Shown: positions 33,412 to 42,848 of the stretch, piece by piece
Layout: every line of letters starts with the position of its first letter
Numbering within the stretch: position 1 is the first letter of the stretch
DNA from: Bacteroidales bacterium
Lineage (GTDB): Bacteria; Bacteroidota; Bacteroidia; Bacteroidales; UBA932
Direction of reading: 5' to 3'
Length of the DNA: 64,000 nucleotides
Assembly (NCBI GenBank): GCA_017446775.1
Contig: JAFSQE010000015.1
Location: 1 to 64,000 of the forward strand
Made by a program: the position numbers and the translations under genes
The notes under the pieces: generated by a model
Seen by the model: only the letters and a program-made list of their open reading frames with translations
Databases searched by the model: none
Told to the model about the DNA's origin: nothing

Positions 33412-34218
33412 ATGCGCAAGATAGTATCAATAGTGGTTGTAATGGTCACGGCGGCCGTGGCTCTGGCTTCGTGCTCCTCCAAGTTTGAAAAGTTGCTCAG
33501 CGGCTACAACTACGGTGAGAAATACCGCGCCGCCCTGCAATATTACGAGGAGGGCAAATACAGCAAGGCTGCGCAGCTGTTCGAGAATATTGCTGTCAAT
33601 GCCCAGGGGGCTCCGCAGGAGGACACCGTACGTTTCTACTGGGGGATGAGCAACTACAACATGAAGGACTATATCACCGCCCAGAGCAACTTCAACGAGT
33701 TTATGCTCTCGTTCCCGTCGAGTCCGTTTGCAAAAGATGCCGAGTTCTACATGATAGACTGCATGTACCGCCAGACCTATCGCTGGGAGCTTGACCAGCG
33801 CCCCACAGAGCTGGCATTGGCATACATCAACAAGTATATCATAGAGAATCCCAAATCCGACAAGGCCAAGTTCTGCCGCATCATGCGCGACGATCTTGAA
33901 GAGCGGCTCGACCGCAAGGCCTACGAAGCGGCCAAACTATATTATCATACAGAATACTACCTCTCTGCCCACTATGCCCTCAAGAACGTCCTCAAGGAGG
34001 ATGCCGACAACCAGTACCGGGAAGAGATCCTGTACTACACTGCTATGGCGGCTTACAAATACGCACTCAACAGTGTGGAAGAGAAGCAGCGGGAACGCTA
34101 CATGACCTTTGTGGACGATTACTTCAACTTTGTGAGCGAGTATCCGCAGAGCAAATACAAGGCAGAACTGGACGGCATATACAAGAAGGTTAACAAGATA
34201 ATCAGGAAAGAAAATTAA
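33412..34218 (+). CDS. bamD: Outer-membrane assembly lipoprotein BamD
   Basis: 268 residues with a lipoprotein signal; LASC places the lipidated cysteine at 21. TPR repeats follow (YRAALQYYEEGKYSKAAQLFENI, YWGMSNYNMKDYITAQSNFNEFMLSFPSSPFAKDAEFYMIDC). These match YfiO/BamD, the essential partner of BamA, encoded at 44.4 kb, for inserting beta-barrels. The start is ATG 33412, chosen because the signal peptide begins there. It is somewhat longer than E. coli BamD (245). It lies in the trxB-recN run. Confidence 0.9.
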   Translation: MRKIVSIVVVMVTAAVALASCSSKFEKLLSGYNYGEKYRAALQYYEEGKYSKAAQLFENIAVNAQGAPQEDTVRFYWGMSNYNMKDYITAQSNFNEFMLSFPSSPFAKDAEFYMIDCMYRQTYRWELDQRPTELALAYINKYIIENPKSDKAKFCRIMRDDLEERLDRKAYEAAKLYYHTEYYLSAHYALKNVLKEDADNQYREEILYYTAMAAYKYALNSVEEKQRERYMTFVDDYFNFVSEYPQSKYKAELDGIYKKVNKIIRKEN

Positions 34219-34230
34219 CAATATACAGAA

Positions 34231-34539
34231 ATGGATACGAAAAACGTAGCAAACAACACAGTTACACGTGACCTGTCGGAACTGGCAGCGCCTACCGGCA
34301 ACATCTACGAGTCGGTGATGATAATCGCAAAACGCGCCAACCAGATCGGTGCCGACATCAAGCAGGAGCTCAGCAAACGTCTGGAAGAGTTCTCCAATTA
34401 CACCGACACCCTTGAGGAGATAAGCGAGAACCACGAGCAGATAGAGATCTCCCAGTATTATGAAAAGCTTCCCAAGCCCACCCTTGTGGCAACGGAAGAG
34501 TTCCGCGAAGGCAAGATTCTGTACAGAGAGGCAGAGTAA
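34231..34539 (+). CDS. RNA polymerase omega/Rpb6-like subunit (Bacteroidetes type)
   Basis: 102 residues. The core APTGNIYESVMIIAKRANQIGADIKQEL matches the omega/Rpb6 fold (compare NRYELVLVAAKRARQL in omega), and a longer C-terminal acidic tail is typical of the Bacteroidetes form. Omega stabilizes the beta' subunit and assists polymerase assembly. The order bamD, omega-like, recN is commonly seen in this phylum. A different small helical protein is possible, but the AKRA core and context favour this call. Confidence 0.8.
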   Translation: MDTKNVANNTVTRDLSELAAPTGNIYESVMIIAKRANQIGADIKQELSKRLEEFSNYTDTLEEISENHEQIEISQYYEKLPKPTLVATEEFREGKILYREAE

Positions 34540-34548
34540 GAGTCGGCT

Positions 34549-36153
34549 ATGTTAAAGCGGCTCTCCATAAGCAACTACGCCCTGATAGATGTTCTGGATA
34601 TCGATATTCCGGAACATCTTGTCATTATTACGGGCGACAGCGGTGCCGGCAAATCCATTTTGCTGGGGGCGCTGGCGTTGCTGCTTGGGGGCAAGTGCGA
34701 TGCATCCGTTATCAAGGATACGTCGCGCAACTGTGTGGTGGAGGCTCAGTTCGACGACCACATCGTACGCCGCGTGGTGAGCGCTGCGGGACGTTCGCGC
34801 GTTTTCATAGACGACGAACCGGCCAACCTTGAGCAGGTAAAGGAGCTTGCTGCAGATAAGGTCGACATCCATTCCCAGAACAGCCAGTTGCTGCTTTCAA
34901 ATGCAGATTTCGCCCTCGCCGTGGTGGATTCCTATGCCGGCAATTCCTCTTTGAAAGAGGAGTACCGCAAGGCATACTACGCTCATGCGCAAATTGCGGC
35001 CAGGCTCGATGACATAAGGCAGCAGATAGCTTCCCGCGAGAGGGAGCGCGACTATATCCAGTTCCGGTACGACCAGCTTACCCAGGCGCACCTGTTTTCC
35101 GGCGAGCTGGAACAGCTTGAGGAGCAGCAGAAGACGCTGGCCAACGCAGCCGCCATAAAAGAGACCCTGACTGCGGCTGCGGCTGTCCTGGACAGTGGCG
35201 ATAACCCCGTGGAGCAGCAGCTTAGAGAGGTTGGACGTTCCCTGCAAAAGATTGCTGACTGTTACCCCGCATCTGCAGAACTGTTGCAACGGATTCAAAG
35301 CTGCCGCATAGAGCTCAAGGATATAGCAGCTACCCTGGAAGAGCAGCAGGAGAAGATAGATGCCTCTGCAGAGGCTTTGCAACAGGTAGAAGATCGGCTC
35401 GCCCTTCTCTATGACCTGATGCACCGCAACGATGTCTCCAGCGTAGAGGAGCTTATGGCTGTGCGCGATGCTTACGGGCAGGATTTGCAGCAGTCCGATA
35501 CGCTCCAGCAGCAACAGCATCAGCTCACCTCAGAACTCGCCAAGGCAGATGCCCTCTGTTCGCAGCTTTGCCAGAGGCTTTCTGCTTCCCGCAATGACGT
35601 GACAGAAACGCTCTCGGCTCTTTTGCAGGATGCTATCCGGGAGTTGGATATGCCGCAGGCAGAGTTCAGGGTAGAGTGTACGCCGCTTGCCCAGCGCGGT
35701 CATTCCGGGGCAGAGAGTGCGCGGTTTTTGTTTGATTCCACCGGCAGCGGCCGTTTCAACGAGGCGGCAAAAACGGCATCCGGGGGCGAGATGTCGCGCA
35801 TCATGCTCTGCATCAAGGCGCTTCTTGCGCGTCGTGCCGCATTGCCTACCATCATCTTTGACGAAATCGACACCGGGATGTCAGGGAGCCTGGCAGACAA
35901 AGTGGGTCGCAAGATTGTAGAGATCGGAGAGAACATACAGGTGATAGCGATAACCCATCTGCCGCAGGTTGCGGCCAAGGGGGGCGCCCATTATCTGGTT
36001 TACAAAGATTATCTGCCCGGCGGGGCGGTTTCGCGCATCAGGAAGATAGAGGGGGAGGAACGCTTAAGCGAAATAGCCCGTATGATAAGTGGCAGCAGCA
36101 TCAGCCCGGAAGCGTTGGCTGCGGCGCGTGTGCTGCTTGAAGAGGCAAATTAA
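34549..36153 (+). CDS. recN: DNA repair ATPase RecN
   Basis: SMC-like double-strand-break repair protein, 534 residues. Walker A is in TGDSGAGKSILLGALALLLGG near residue 28. A long coiled-coil middle (about 150-370, rich in Gln/Glu/Leu) follows. The ABC signature region is TASGGEMSRIMLCIKALLA, with Walker B IIFDEIDTGMSG and AITHLPQVAAKGGAHYLVYK. Slightly shorter than E. coli RecN (553). It starts 9 bases after the omega-like gene. Confidence 0.95.
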   Translation: MLKRLSISNYALIDVLDIDIPEHLVIITGDSGAGKSILLGALALLLGGKCDASVIKDTSRNCVVEAQFDDHIVRRVVSAAGRSRVFIDDEPANLEQVKELAADKVDIHSQNSQLLLSNADFALAVVDSYAGNSSLKEEYRKAYYAHAQIAARLDDIRQQIASRERERDYIQFRYDQLTQAHLFSGELEQLEEQQKTLANAAAIKETLTAAAAVLDSGDNPVEQQLREVGRSLQKIADCYPASAELLQRIQSCRIELKDIAATLEEQQEKIDASAEALQQVEDRLALLYDLMHRNDVSSVEELMAVRDAYGQDLQQSDTLQQQQHQLTSELAKADALCSQLCQRLSASRNDVTETLSALLQDAIRELDMPQAEFRVECTPLAQRGHSGAESARFLFDSTGSGRFNEAAKTASGGEMSRIMLCIKALLARRAALPTIIFDEIDTGMSGSLADKVGRKIVEIGENIQVIAITHLPQVAAKGGAHYLVYKDYLPGGAVSRIRKIEGEERLSEIARMISGSSISPEALAAARVLLEEAN

Positions 36154-36174
36154 CAAATTAAAAATCAAAATATT

Positions 36175-36984
36175 ATGAGACTAATCATCGAAGATTCTTA
36201 TGGCAAGATGTCCCAATGGGCAGCTACATACATCGCAAATGCCATAAACAAGTTCGGTCCCACAAAAGAGCGCCCGTTCGTGCTGGGACTGCCCACCGGT
36301 TCCACCCCTCTGGGTACCTACAAAGAGCTCATCCACCTCTGCTCGGTTGGCAAGGTATCTTTCCAGAATGTCGTTACGTTCAATATGGACGAATATGTCG
36401 GCCTGCCCAAGGACCACGACGAGAGCTATTATACCTTTATGTGGAGCAACTTCTTCAGCCACATCGACATTCCCGAAGAGAATGTGAACATTCTGGACGG
36501 CAATGCTCCCGACCTGGTGGCAGAGTGCAACAAATATGAGGAGAAGATCAAATCGTACGGCGGTATCAACCTGTTCATGGGCGGTATCGGCCCCGACGGC
36601 CACATCGCGTTCAACGAGCCGGGCAGCTCGCTCAATTCCCGCACACGTGTAAAGGACCTCACCACCGATACCATCATCGCCAACTCCCGCTTCTTTGGCT
36701 ACGATACCACCAAGGTGCCTCACAAGGCCCTTACCGTAGGCGTGGGCACCGTTATGGATGCCAAGGAGGTGCTGATTCTGGTGAATGGCCACAATAAGGC
36801 ACGTGCCCTGCGTCATGCGGTAGAGGAATCCATAAACCACATGTGGACAATCTCCGTGCTGCAGCTCCACCCTCACGGAATCATCGTATGCGACGATGCT
36901 GCCACCGTTGAGCTGCGCGTGGGCACTGTAAACTACTACAAAGACATCGAGCGCGAGAACCTCGACCCCGAGAATATCGCATAG
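36175..36984 (+). CDS. nagB: Glucosamine-6-phosphate deaminase
   Basis: Converts glucosamine 6-phosphate to fructose 6-phosphate and ammonia. 269 residues, close to E. coli NagB (266): [15 protein letters not shown] near residue 35, catalytic Asp in [11 protein letters not shown] near residue 72, [16 protein letters not shown] and the signature GIGPDGH. It acts after NagA (7.1 kb). It has an A+T-rich 21-base spacer after recN without a perfect -7 box, and it abuts the aminopeptidase gene with no spacer (TAG then ATG), so coupled translation is likely. Confidence 0.97.
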   Translation: MRLIIEDSYGKMSQWAATYIANAINKFGPTKERPFVLGLPTGSTPLGTYKELIHLCSVGKVSFQNVVTFNMDEYVGLPKDHDESYYTFMWSNFFSHIDIPEENVNILDGNAPDLVAECNKYEEKIKSYGGINLFMGGIGPDGHIAFNEPGSSLNSRTRVKDLTTDTIIANSRFFGYDTTKVPHKALTVGVGTVMDAKEVLILVNGHNKARALRHAVEESINHMWTISVLQLHPHGIIVCDDAATVELRVGTVNYYKDIERENLDPENIA

Positions 36985-38775
36985 ATGGAGCCTCTGCAGC
37001 AATTGCGCTCCTGGATGACATCCAGGGGTTTCAAAGTGACAATCATTCCTTCCAATGATTGTCATTTTGACGAATATGTGCCCGGGCGGGCAAAGATCCG
37101 CGAGTGGCTGAGCGGCTTTGACGGCAGCGCAGGCACCCTGGCGGTCTCTCTTACTGATGCGGCCCTCTGGACAGACTCCCGGTATTTCCTGCAGGCAGAA
37201 AGGCAGCTTGCCGGCAGCGGCATTTCCCTGATGCGGCTCAAGATGCCTGGCACCCCCTCCATCCCCGAGTGGATTGCCAGACAGTGCTCCGCCAGCGGTA
37301 TCGCCCCGGAAGAGTTTACCGTGGGTATGGATGGCGACCTGGTGAGCTATGCAGAAAAACAGGACTATTGTGCCCAACTGGGGCCGATTCCGTTGGTGAC
37401 ATTCACCGACCCGTTCGATGATCTTTGGCCCGGACGGCCGGCAATGCCGGCTGCTGCGATAGTGCTGCACGAAGAACGATATGCCGGCCGCAGCGTTGCC
37501 GATAAATATCGCGATGTTGTCTCTAAACTTGCTCCGAAGGGGCAGTTCGCACTGTTTGTGAGTGCCTGCGACGAGGTAATGTGGCTCATGAACCTGCGCG
37601 GCGGCGATATCGAATACAATGCCGTGGCGTTGTCGTATTGTCTGCTTACAGACCGGGGGCTGACCCTGTTCTGCCGCCGCGAAAGCCTCAGTAAAGAGGC
37701 CGCAGCCTATCTTCAAGCGCAGAATGTCGAGGTGCGCGATTATGCTGCGATCGACACCGCCCTGGCATCGCTGCCGCAAGATGCCGTGCGCATCGTCAGC
37801 AACAACTGCTGCTCCGTAAACAAGTATGATATACTGTCCAAAGGTGGTCAGGTGGTGCCCGATCCCACGGTGGGCGGCACTGTTGCAATGTTGCGTGCCT
37901 GCAAGAATGAGGTTCAGACCCAAGGGTTCCGGCGGGCCTTTTTGCAGGACGGCGTCTGCTGGGTGAAACTTCTAAAGTATATCTACGACAATTACGAAAG
38001 CGGCACCCTTAGCGAGTATACAATTACCCGGAAACTGCTCGAAATCAAACGCGGCAGCGATAATTACCGGGGCGAAAGCTTTGAGCCGATAGTCGCCTTC
38101 AATGCCAACGCCGCCAGCGCCCACTACAGCTTTGAAAGCGAGCAGGAGAGTGCCCGAATCTGCGGCGGCGGATTTCTGCTGATGGATCTCGGGAGCCACT
38201 ATCCTTACGGTACAACCGATACCACCCGCACTGTCTTCCTTGGCGAAAAAGAGCCCACGCAGCAGCAGAAGCAGGATTATACCCTGGTGCTTAAGGGGAT
38301 GATCGCCCTGGCCGGGGCGATATTCCCTTCGGGAACGCGCGGCTGTCAGCTCGATATCCTGGCCCGGGGGCCGATGTACGCTACCGGCAAGATGTACTTT
38401 CACGGTACGTCACACGGGATAGGGCAGTGGCTGTGCGTGCACGAATCGCCGCAGATCAGGATGGAATACAGCCCCATCGCACTGCAGCCAGGCATGATAC
38501 TTTCAGACGAGCCGGCGGTTTATGTCCAGGGGCATTATGGCATCCGTACAGAGAATGTGATCCAGGTGGTGCCCTGTACAAAGACGGAGTATAACACCTT
38601 TTACAAGTTCGATACGCTGACCCTGGTGCCGATAGATACCCGTGCTGTGGATTATGACATGCTCACAGCTCAGGAGAGGCTGTGGCTGCATAACTACAAC
38701 AGAAAGGTGTATGGAATGCTGAAAGATTCCCTTTCAGAGAGCGAGCGCACCTGGCTGCTTAATTACACAAGATAA
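36985..38775 (+). CDS. Xaa-Pro aminopeptidase (aminopeptidase P, M24B family)
   Basis: 596 residues, the long aminopeptidase P form with two creatinase-like N-terminal domains (FDGSAGTLAVSLTDAALWTDSRYFLQAE) and a C-terminal pita-bread domain. Dinuclear metal ligands are visible: Asp in LMDLGSHY, Asp in GTTDTTRT, His in HGTSHGIG, Glu in LSDEPAVY and Glu in RTENVIQV. It removes N-terminal residues preceding proline from peptides, probably in the cytosol since no signal peptide is present. It starts directly at the nagB stop. An 11-bp perfect inverted repeat lies about 50 bases inside the gene. The 3' end overlaps the LysM-protein gene by 17 bases. Confidence 0.93.
   Translation: MEPLQQLRSWMTSRGFKVTIIPSNDCHFDEYVPGRAKIREWLSGFDGSAGTLAVSLTDAALWTDSRYFLQAERQLAGSGISLMRLKMPGTPSIPEWIARQCSASGIAPEEFTVGMDGDLVSYAEKQDYCAQLGPIPLVTFTDPFDDLWPGRPAMPAAAIVLHEERYAGRSVADKYRDVVSKLAPKGQFALFVSACDEVMWLMNLRGGDIEYNAVALSYCLLTDRGLTLFCRRESLSKEAAAYLQAQNVEVRDYAAIDTALASLPQDAVRIVSNNCCSVNKYDILSKGGQVVPDPTVGGTVAMLRACKNEVQTQGFRRAFLQDGVCWVKLLKYIYDNYESGTLSEYTITRKLLEIKRGSDNYRGESFEPIVAFNANAASAHYSFESEQESARICGGGFLLMDLGSHYPYGTTDTTRTVFLGEKEPTQQQKQDYTLVLKGMIALAGAIFPSGTRGCQLDILARGPMYATGKMYFHGTSHGIGQWLCVHESPQIRMEYSPIALQPGMILSDEPAVYVQGHYGIRTENVIQVVPCTKTEYNTFYKFDTLTLVPIDTRAVDYDMLTAQERLWLHNYNRKVYGMLKDSLSESERTWLLNYTR
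37037..37064. repeat. Perfect 11-bp inverted repeat near the 5' end of the aminopeptidase gene
   Basis: TGACAATCATT (37037-37047), six-base loop CCTTCC and AATGATTGTCA (37054-37064). It encodes the conserved IIPSNDCH segment, so protein constraint may explain part of it. The symmetry and the position 50 bases after the start also fit an intragenic operator or mRNA hairpin. Confidence 0.85.
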
Positions 38776-40462
38776 CATCGCCGTCCCGATAAATCAGGTT
38801 GCGGGTGGCTTCGTTGAACATGCCGCTCAAATCGCTGCGGCGGTCAAACCGGAAATTGAGCTGAAGCCCGTGTTCCGGATAGCCGGCAATGCCGTTTATC
38901 ATGTCAGAACCGAATTTCTCAAGGGCATTTACGGCATATAAGACGATATCAAAGCCCTGGAATGCGTATGGGCCGGGCTCTGCATTGTATAGCGCCCGGT
39001 AGCTGCGCACAAAGCTGCGGACATTCTCGTCTTGATAGTCGACATAATAACCCAGGCAGAAGTGGGCGTTCATCCCCTGGAACGACTCCGGGTCAATGGA
39101 GTCAAAGCGGCGCACCTTCTGGCTGGCGTAGCCGGTGACCCTGTAGGTATCTTCTCGCCCCAGCAGGCCGGTATTGCGCACTGCATCGGATGCCAGGGAC
39201 TCCTTCTCCGAAGTGATGATAATGTGGTTGTGCTTATTGTTCTTGAGCAGGGAACCCACGTGGGCGCTGCCTTCGCGCCCGATACCGCTGCGGGCAATGG
39301 AATATGGTATCTGCAGGTTGTCGAGGCTGGCAAGCACGTCGGCATGGAACTGCCCGGTATCCTCACCATTCTCACACAGCACTATCACATTGTCTTCAAA
39401 GGGGTCGAAGCCTATCGACTCTGCAAGACGCATCGCCTGAGTTGCCGACGACAGCGGGATGTTTATCAGGTAGGGGTGGCGATATGCCGCCTGCTCCAGC
39501 TTCTGGTCCATGGGGGAGATGAGCGGGATACGGCAATTGTCAAAATAATCGGCAGCGGCATCGATCCACTCGGCCGGGAAATGACCTATGGCAAAATCGT
39601 AATGGTCCAGAGCGGCGGTATCCGTGATATCTTCAAAACTGTCGTATGCGGCGATGTCAATCACCTTGAGGTTGACGTTTATGCCGGAACTTTTAACCTG
39701 GTCAAGGGCCATCAGTATCCCGGAATAGAAGTCCAGGAAATTGTCTGACGCTTCGCCGTTGCTTGCGCCAATGGGGAGCAGAAGGGCTATGCGTGCAGTT
39801 CCGGAAAACGGGATAAACGGCAGCACATCCTCTTTAGGCGACTCGTCTGAAAGGTCTTCGCCGGTGACTAAGGATGCATCTTCAGCATCTTCGCCGCTAG
39901 TTGCAGAATCATCTTCTGTATCGTCCAGGATGGTGTTGTCCGGGGCTGTGACATCGGCACCGCTTACCGGTATCTTGATGTACTGACCCACCACCAGCGT
40001 CTTGGAGGTCATGCCGTTGAGGGTCATGATCTGCTCTTGCGTCACCTTGTATTTGAGTGCAAGCATCAGCATGGAGTCGTACCATTTTACGCGGTGCAGC
40101 AGGTATTTGCCGCTCTCTTCGGTTTGCTGTAAGGACTCTTCGTCTACGCTGTCTATGTCGCTGCCGGAGACTTCTGCAACGCCGCCATGGGGAATCAGCA
40201 GCACGCAGCCAGCCTTCAGCCCCTGTGCCAGCTTGTCGCTGTTTATCGCTGTCACCTCGTCCAGGTCGGCGCCATAGGCCTTGCAGATAGAGTAGAGGGT
40301 CTGCCGCCCCTCTACGGTGTGCTCATAGTAAAGCTTCCCGTCTACGGTGGCGGTCTTTGAGGATATCTCCACCGGCGCCGGGATAAACTGCTGCGCAACC
40401 GCCGCGGGACATGCCGCCAGCAGGAGCATCAGGGTGAATACTATGGCACAGATTCTTTTCAT
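38759..40462 (-). CDS. Secreted LysM protein with periplasmic-binding-protein type 1 domain
   Basis: 567 residues with a signal peptide (MKRICAIVFTLMLLLAACPAAVAQ; the internal cysteine does not make a good lipobox). There are two LysM-type domains, about 45-92 (HTVEGRQTLYSICKAYGADL to VLLIPHG) and about 123-170 (LHRVKWYDSMLMLALKYKVT to GQYIKIPV). An acidic Ser/Asp/Glu linker follows, then a substrate-binding type 1 fold from about 220 (ARIALLLPIG onward) to the end. LysM binds peptidoglycan; the second domain resembles amino-acid receptors and the LpoA-type activators of penicillin-binding proteins. No transport role is supported. It begins one base after the purC stop. Confidence 0.85.
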   Translation of the reverse strand: MKRICAIVFTLMLLLAACPAAVAQQFIPAPVEISSKTATVDGKLYYEHTVEGRQTLYSICKAYGADLDEVTAINSDKLAQGLKAGCVLLIPHGGVAEVSGSDIDSVDEESLQQTEESGKYLLHRVKWYDSMLMLALKYKVTQEQIMTLNGMTSKTLVVGQYIKIPVSGADVTAPDNTILDDTEDDSATSGEDAEDASLVTGEDLSDESPKEDVLPFIPFSGTARIALLLPIGASNGEASDNFLDFYSGILMALDQVKSSGINVNLKVIDIAAYDSFEDITDTAALDHYDFAIGHFPAEWIDAAADYFDNCRIPLISPMDQKLEQAAYRHPYLINIPLSSATQAMRLAESIGFDPFEDNVIVLCENGEDTGQFHADVLASLDNLQIPYSIARSGIGREGSAHVGSLLKNNKHNHIIITSEKESLASDAVRNTGLLGREDTYRVTGYASQKVRRFDSIDPESFQGMNAHFCLGYYVDYQDENVRSFVRSYRALYNAEPGPYAFQGFDIVLYAVNALEKFGSDMINGIAGYPEHGLQLNFRFDRRSDLSGMFNEATRNLIYRDGDVILCN

Positions 40463-40463
40463 C

Positions 40464-41417
40464 TTAAATATCCAGTCGTGCGAGCATGTTCTTCACATTG
40501 CACTCTATGCGCTCGTAGATGTTGTCGTAAGGCTCCCTTACAAACTTCTTGCCCGTAATCTTTTCGTAGAGTTCTACATATCGGTCGCTGATGGCGGCAA
40601 TGCGCCCGGCGTCCATCTGAGGGACTTTTTGCCCCTTTTTGCCGCAGAAGCCGCACTCCATAAGCCATTCGCGCACGAACTCTTTGGAGAGCTGGCGCTG
40701 GGGCAGTCCCTTCTGGAACAACTCTTCGTATGTGTCGGCGTAGAAATAGCGGGACGAGTCGGGGGTATGTATCTCGTCTATCAGGTAAAGTTCGCCGCCT
40801 CGGCGTCCGAATTCGTATTTGGTGTCCACCAGCATCAGGTTGTGGGAGGCGGCAATCTCTTCTCCGCGTGCAAACAGCGCCAGGGTTATCTGCTCCAGAC
40901 GCTCATATTCGCTTCGGCTCATTATTCCGCGGGCGATAATCTCATCTTTGCTGATGTCCTGGTCGTGCTCGCCTATCTCTGCCTTGGTGGTGGGGGTGAT
41001 GATTGGCTTCTCAAAGCGCTGGTGCTCGCGCATCCCTTCGGGAATCGGAACTCCGCAGATCTCGCGGACCCCCGACTTGTATGCGCGCCACGCACTGCCG
41101 GTGAGACAGCGGCGCACGATCATCTCTACCGGAAGCCCTTCGCACTTGTAGCCCACGGTCACCATCGGGTCGGGAGAGGCTATCTTCCAGTTGGGGACGA
41201 TATCCTCCGTAAGGTCCAGGAACGCCGATGCTATCTGGTTGAGCACCTGTCCCTTGTAGGGGATGCCCTCCGGCAGGATTACGTCAAAGGCAGAGATGCG
41301 GTCGGTGGCAACCATCACCAGATACTTGTCTGCGATGGTATAGACGTCGCGCACTTTGCCGGTATATCTGGCGCTCTGCCTGGGGAAGTCGAATTCGGTT
41401 TGAGTGACGGCAGTCAT
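40464..41417 (-). CDS. purC: Phosphoribosylaminoimidazole-succinocarboxamide synthase
   Basis: Ligates aspartate to CAIR in purine synthesis, making SAICAR. 317 residues, the longer PurC form: [11 protein letters not shown] near residue 17 (ATP site), [20 protein letters not shown], the signature [17 protein letters not shown], and [13 protein letters not shown] with the catalytic acidic residues. It lies between an OmpH-like gene (24 bases upstream) and the LysM gene, so purine and envelope genes share one leftward transcript. Confidence 0.95.
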   Translation of the reverse strand: MTAVTQTEFDFPRQSARYTGKVRDVYTIADKYLVMVATDRISAFDVILPEGIPYKGQVLNQIASAFLDLTEDIVPNWKIASPDPMVTVGYKCEGLPVEMIVRRCLTGSAWRAYKSGVREICGVPIPEGMREHQRFEKPIITPTTKAEIGEHDQDISKDEIIARGIMSRSEYERLEQITLALFARGEEIAASHNLMLVDTKYEFGRRGGELYLIDEIHTPDSSRYFYADTYEELFQKGLPQRQLSKEFVREWLMECGFCGKKGQKVPQMDAGRIAAISDRYVELYEKITGKKFVREPYDNIYERIECNVKNMLARLDI

Positions 41418-41441
41418 TAGCTAGAATGCGGGATTACTGCG

Positions 41442-42071
41442 TTAGTCGGAGATGTTGCGGTTTTTGATGTACTCTTCGTTGAGACCCTTGAGCACGTCGG
41501 CGGTGATGTCCAGGCCGGGGTTCACGTTGAGTACGGTGTTGGTGCCGGCAGAGGTGGTGAGGATCAAGGCATACTGATGCTCTTCATTGTATCTCTCGAT
41601 AAAATCCTTCACGGCATAGTAGACCTGATTGTTGAGCACGGCCTGCTCTTCCTGGATCTCCTGATCTTTCTTTGCAGCATCGTTCTGTAGGTTCTGCTGG
41701 CGCTGTGCCAGCTTGTTGCTCTGCTCTTCTGCTGCGCTGCGGGTAAGAAGACCCTTCTGGTACTGGTTCTCAAAAGCCTTTGCATCGCTCTCGAGCTTGC
41801 GGCTTCTCTTTGCCAGATCGTCCTGGATTCCCTGGACTTTGTTCTGGAAGGCGGTCATAAGGTCGTTGTACATGTCGTAGTTCATAATCAGGGAATCGAG
41901 CTGCAGGTACACGATGTCACCAGCCACTGCGGTGATGTTGCTTGCATCGGTTACAAGGCTGGGCTCGCCGGCTTTCTTCTTCTCGAACTTGGGATTTACA
42001 ACAGACAGGGCAACGGCAGCACATGCCAGTACAAGGGCGATGATGCTGAGGATAAGGGGTGTCTTTTTCAT
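41442..42071 (-). CDS. OmpH/Skp-family protein with an N-terminal signal anchor
   Basis: 209 residues. A hydrophobic N-terminal segment (LILSIIALVLACAAVALSVV) followed by NPKFEKKK has no clear signal-peptidase site, so the protein is probably anchored in the inner membrane and faces the periplasm. A long Gln/Lys/Glu-rich helical region (about 80-155, LMTAFQNKVQGIQDDLAKRSRKLE) forms the Skp-type tentacle. VYLQLDSLI and the C-terminal YALILTTSAGTNTVLNVNPGLDIT match the OmpH fold. Soluble Skp is a chaperone for outer-membrane proteins; an anchored version may have a different client or position. Its stop is 24 bases before purC. Confidence 0.8.
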   Translation of the reverse strand: MKKTPLILSIIALVLACAAVALSVVNPKFEKKKAGEPSLVTDASNITAVAGDIVYLQLDSLIMNYDMYNDLMTAFQNKVQGIQDDLAKRSRKLESDAKAFENQYQKGLLTRSAAEEQSNKLAQRQQNLQNDAAKKDQEIQEEQAVLNNQVYYAVKDFIERYNEEHQYALILTTSAGTNTVLNVNPGLDITADVLKGLNEEYIKNRNISD

Positions 42072-42104
42072 TTTATGATTTTGATTTTTAATGATTATTG
42101 CAAG

Positions 42105-42818
42105 TTACTTAAGTGCATCAAGATATGCCTCTATCGTCTTTTCGAGGCCCATATAAAGGGCGTCGCAAATCAGGGCGTGCCCTATCGAGACTTCGTCCAG
42201 CCGGGGCAGGGTCTGCTTAAGGAACGCCAGGTTGTCCAGGTTGAGGTCGTGGCCCGCATTCACCTCCAAGCCGCAGCGCACCGCCTCGCGGCAGGCTTCG
42301 TAGTAGGGGGCTATCGCGGCGTCGCGGCCCGCGTGATATTGCTCTGCATAAGCTTGTGTATAGAGCTCTATGCGATCGCTGCCCGCCTCTGCAGCCCCTT
42401 GCACCATCCTTACGTCGGGATCCACAAAAATCGATGTGCGGATGCCTTCTGAGCGGAAGATGCGGCAGATCTCCTTAAGGAACGCCGCGTTGGCCACGGT
42501 GTCCCAGCCGGCGTTGGAGGTAATTGCATCGTGGGCATCCGGTACCAGCGTAACCTGTGCGGGATGCACCTGCGTCACCAGAGAAACGAATTTGTCGATA
42601 GGATTGCCCTCTATGTTGAACTCGACATCAAGCAGCGGCTTGAGCAGGTAAACGTCGTTGTAGCGGATGTGCCGCTCGTCGGGACGAGGGTGTACGGTGA
42701 TGCCCTGCGCGCCGAAACGCACGCAGTCCACGGCGGTCTTCTCCACGTCTGGCATGTTGCCGCCGCGCGAATTGCGCAGGGTCGCAATCTTGTTAACGTT
42801 TACACTGAGCTTTGTCAT
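42105..42818 (-). CDS. pdxJ: Pyridoxine 5'-phosphate synthase
   Basis: Condenses 1-deoxy-D-xylulose 5-phosphate and 3-amino-2-oxopropyl phosphate to pyridoxine 5'-phosphate (DXP-dependent B6 pathway), so it draws on the Dxs product. 237 residues: [17 protein letters not shown] at the N-terminus, [14 protein letters not shown] with the catalytic His, and ELNVEAGHD-like [15 protein letters not shown]. Standard length. It leads the leftward unit pdxJ, ompH-like, purC, LysM and has its own -7 box at 42834-42841. Confidence 0.95.
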   Translation of the reverse strand: MTKLSVNVNKIATLRNSRGGNMPDVEKTAVDCVRFGAQGITVHPRPDERHIRYNDVYLLKPLLDVEFNIEGNPIDKFVSLVTQVHPAQVTLVPDAHDAITSNAGWDTVANAAFLKEICRIFRSEGIRTSIFVDPDVRMVQGAAEAGSDRIELYTQAYAEQYHAGRDAAIAPYYEACREAVRCGLEVNAGHDLNLDNLAFLKQTLPRLDEVSIGHALICDALYMGLEKTIEAYLDALK

Positions 42819-42833
42819 AATCCTAATGGACTA

Positions 42834-42841
42834 CAAAAGTA
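42834..42841 (-). promoter_or_regulatory. -7 box of the pdxJ unit
   Basis: TACTTTTG on the minus strand is a perfect -7 box, with about 12 bases of predicted leader to the pdxJ ATG. No TTG is seen at -33; that region is shared with the divergent nadK promoter. Confidence 0.6.
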
Positions 42842-42848
42842 AATATTT

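Noticed and set aside
36181-37923. 580-codon open frame on the minus strand opposite nagB and the aminopeptidase gene
   Set aside because: It crosses two well-recognized genes on the other strand and its translation is His/Gly/Val-rich without domains; an antisense artefact of codon bias.
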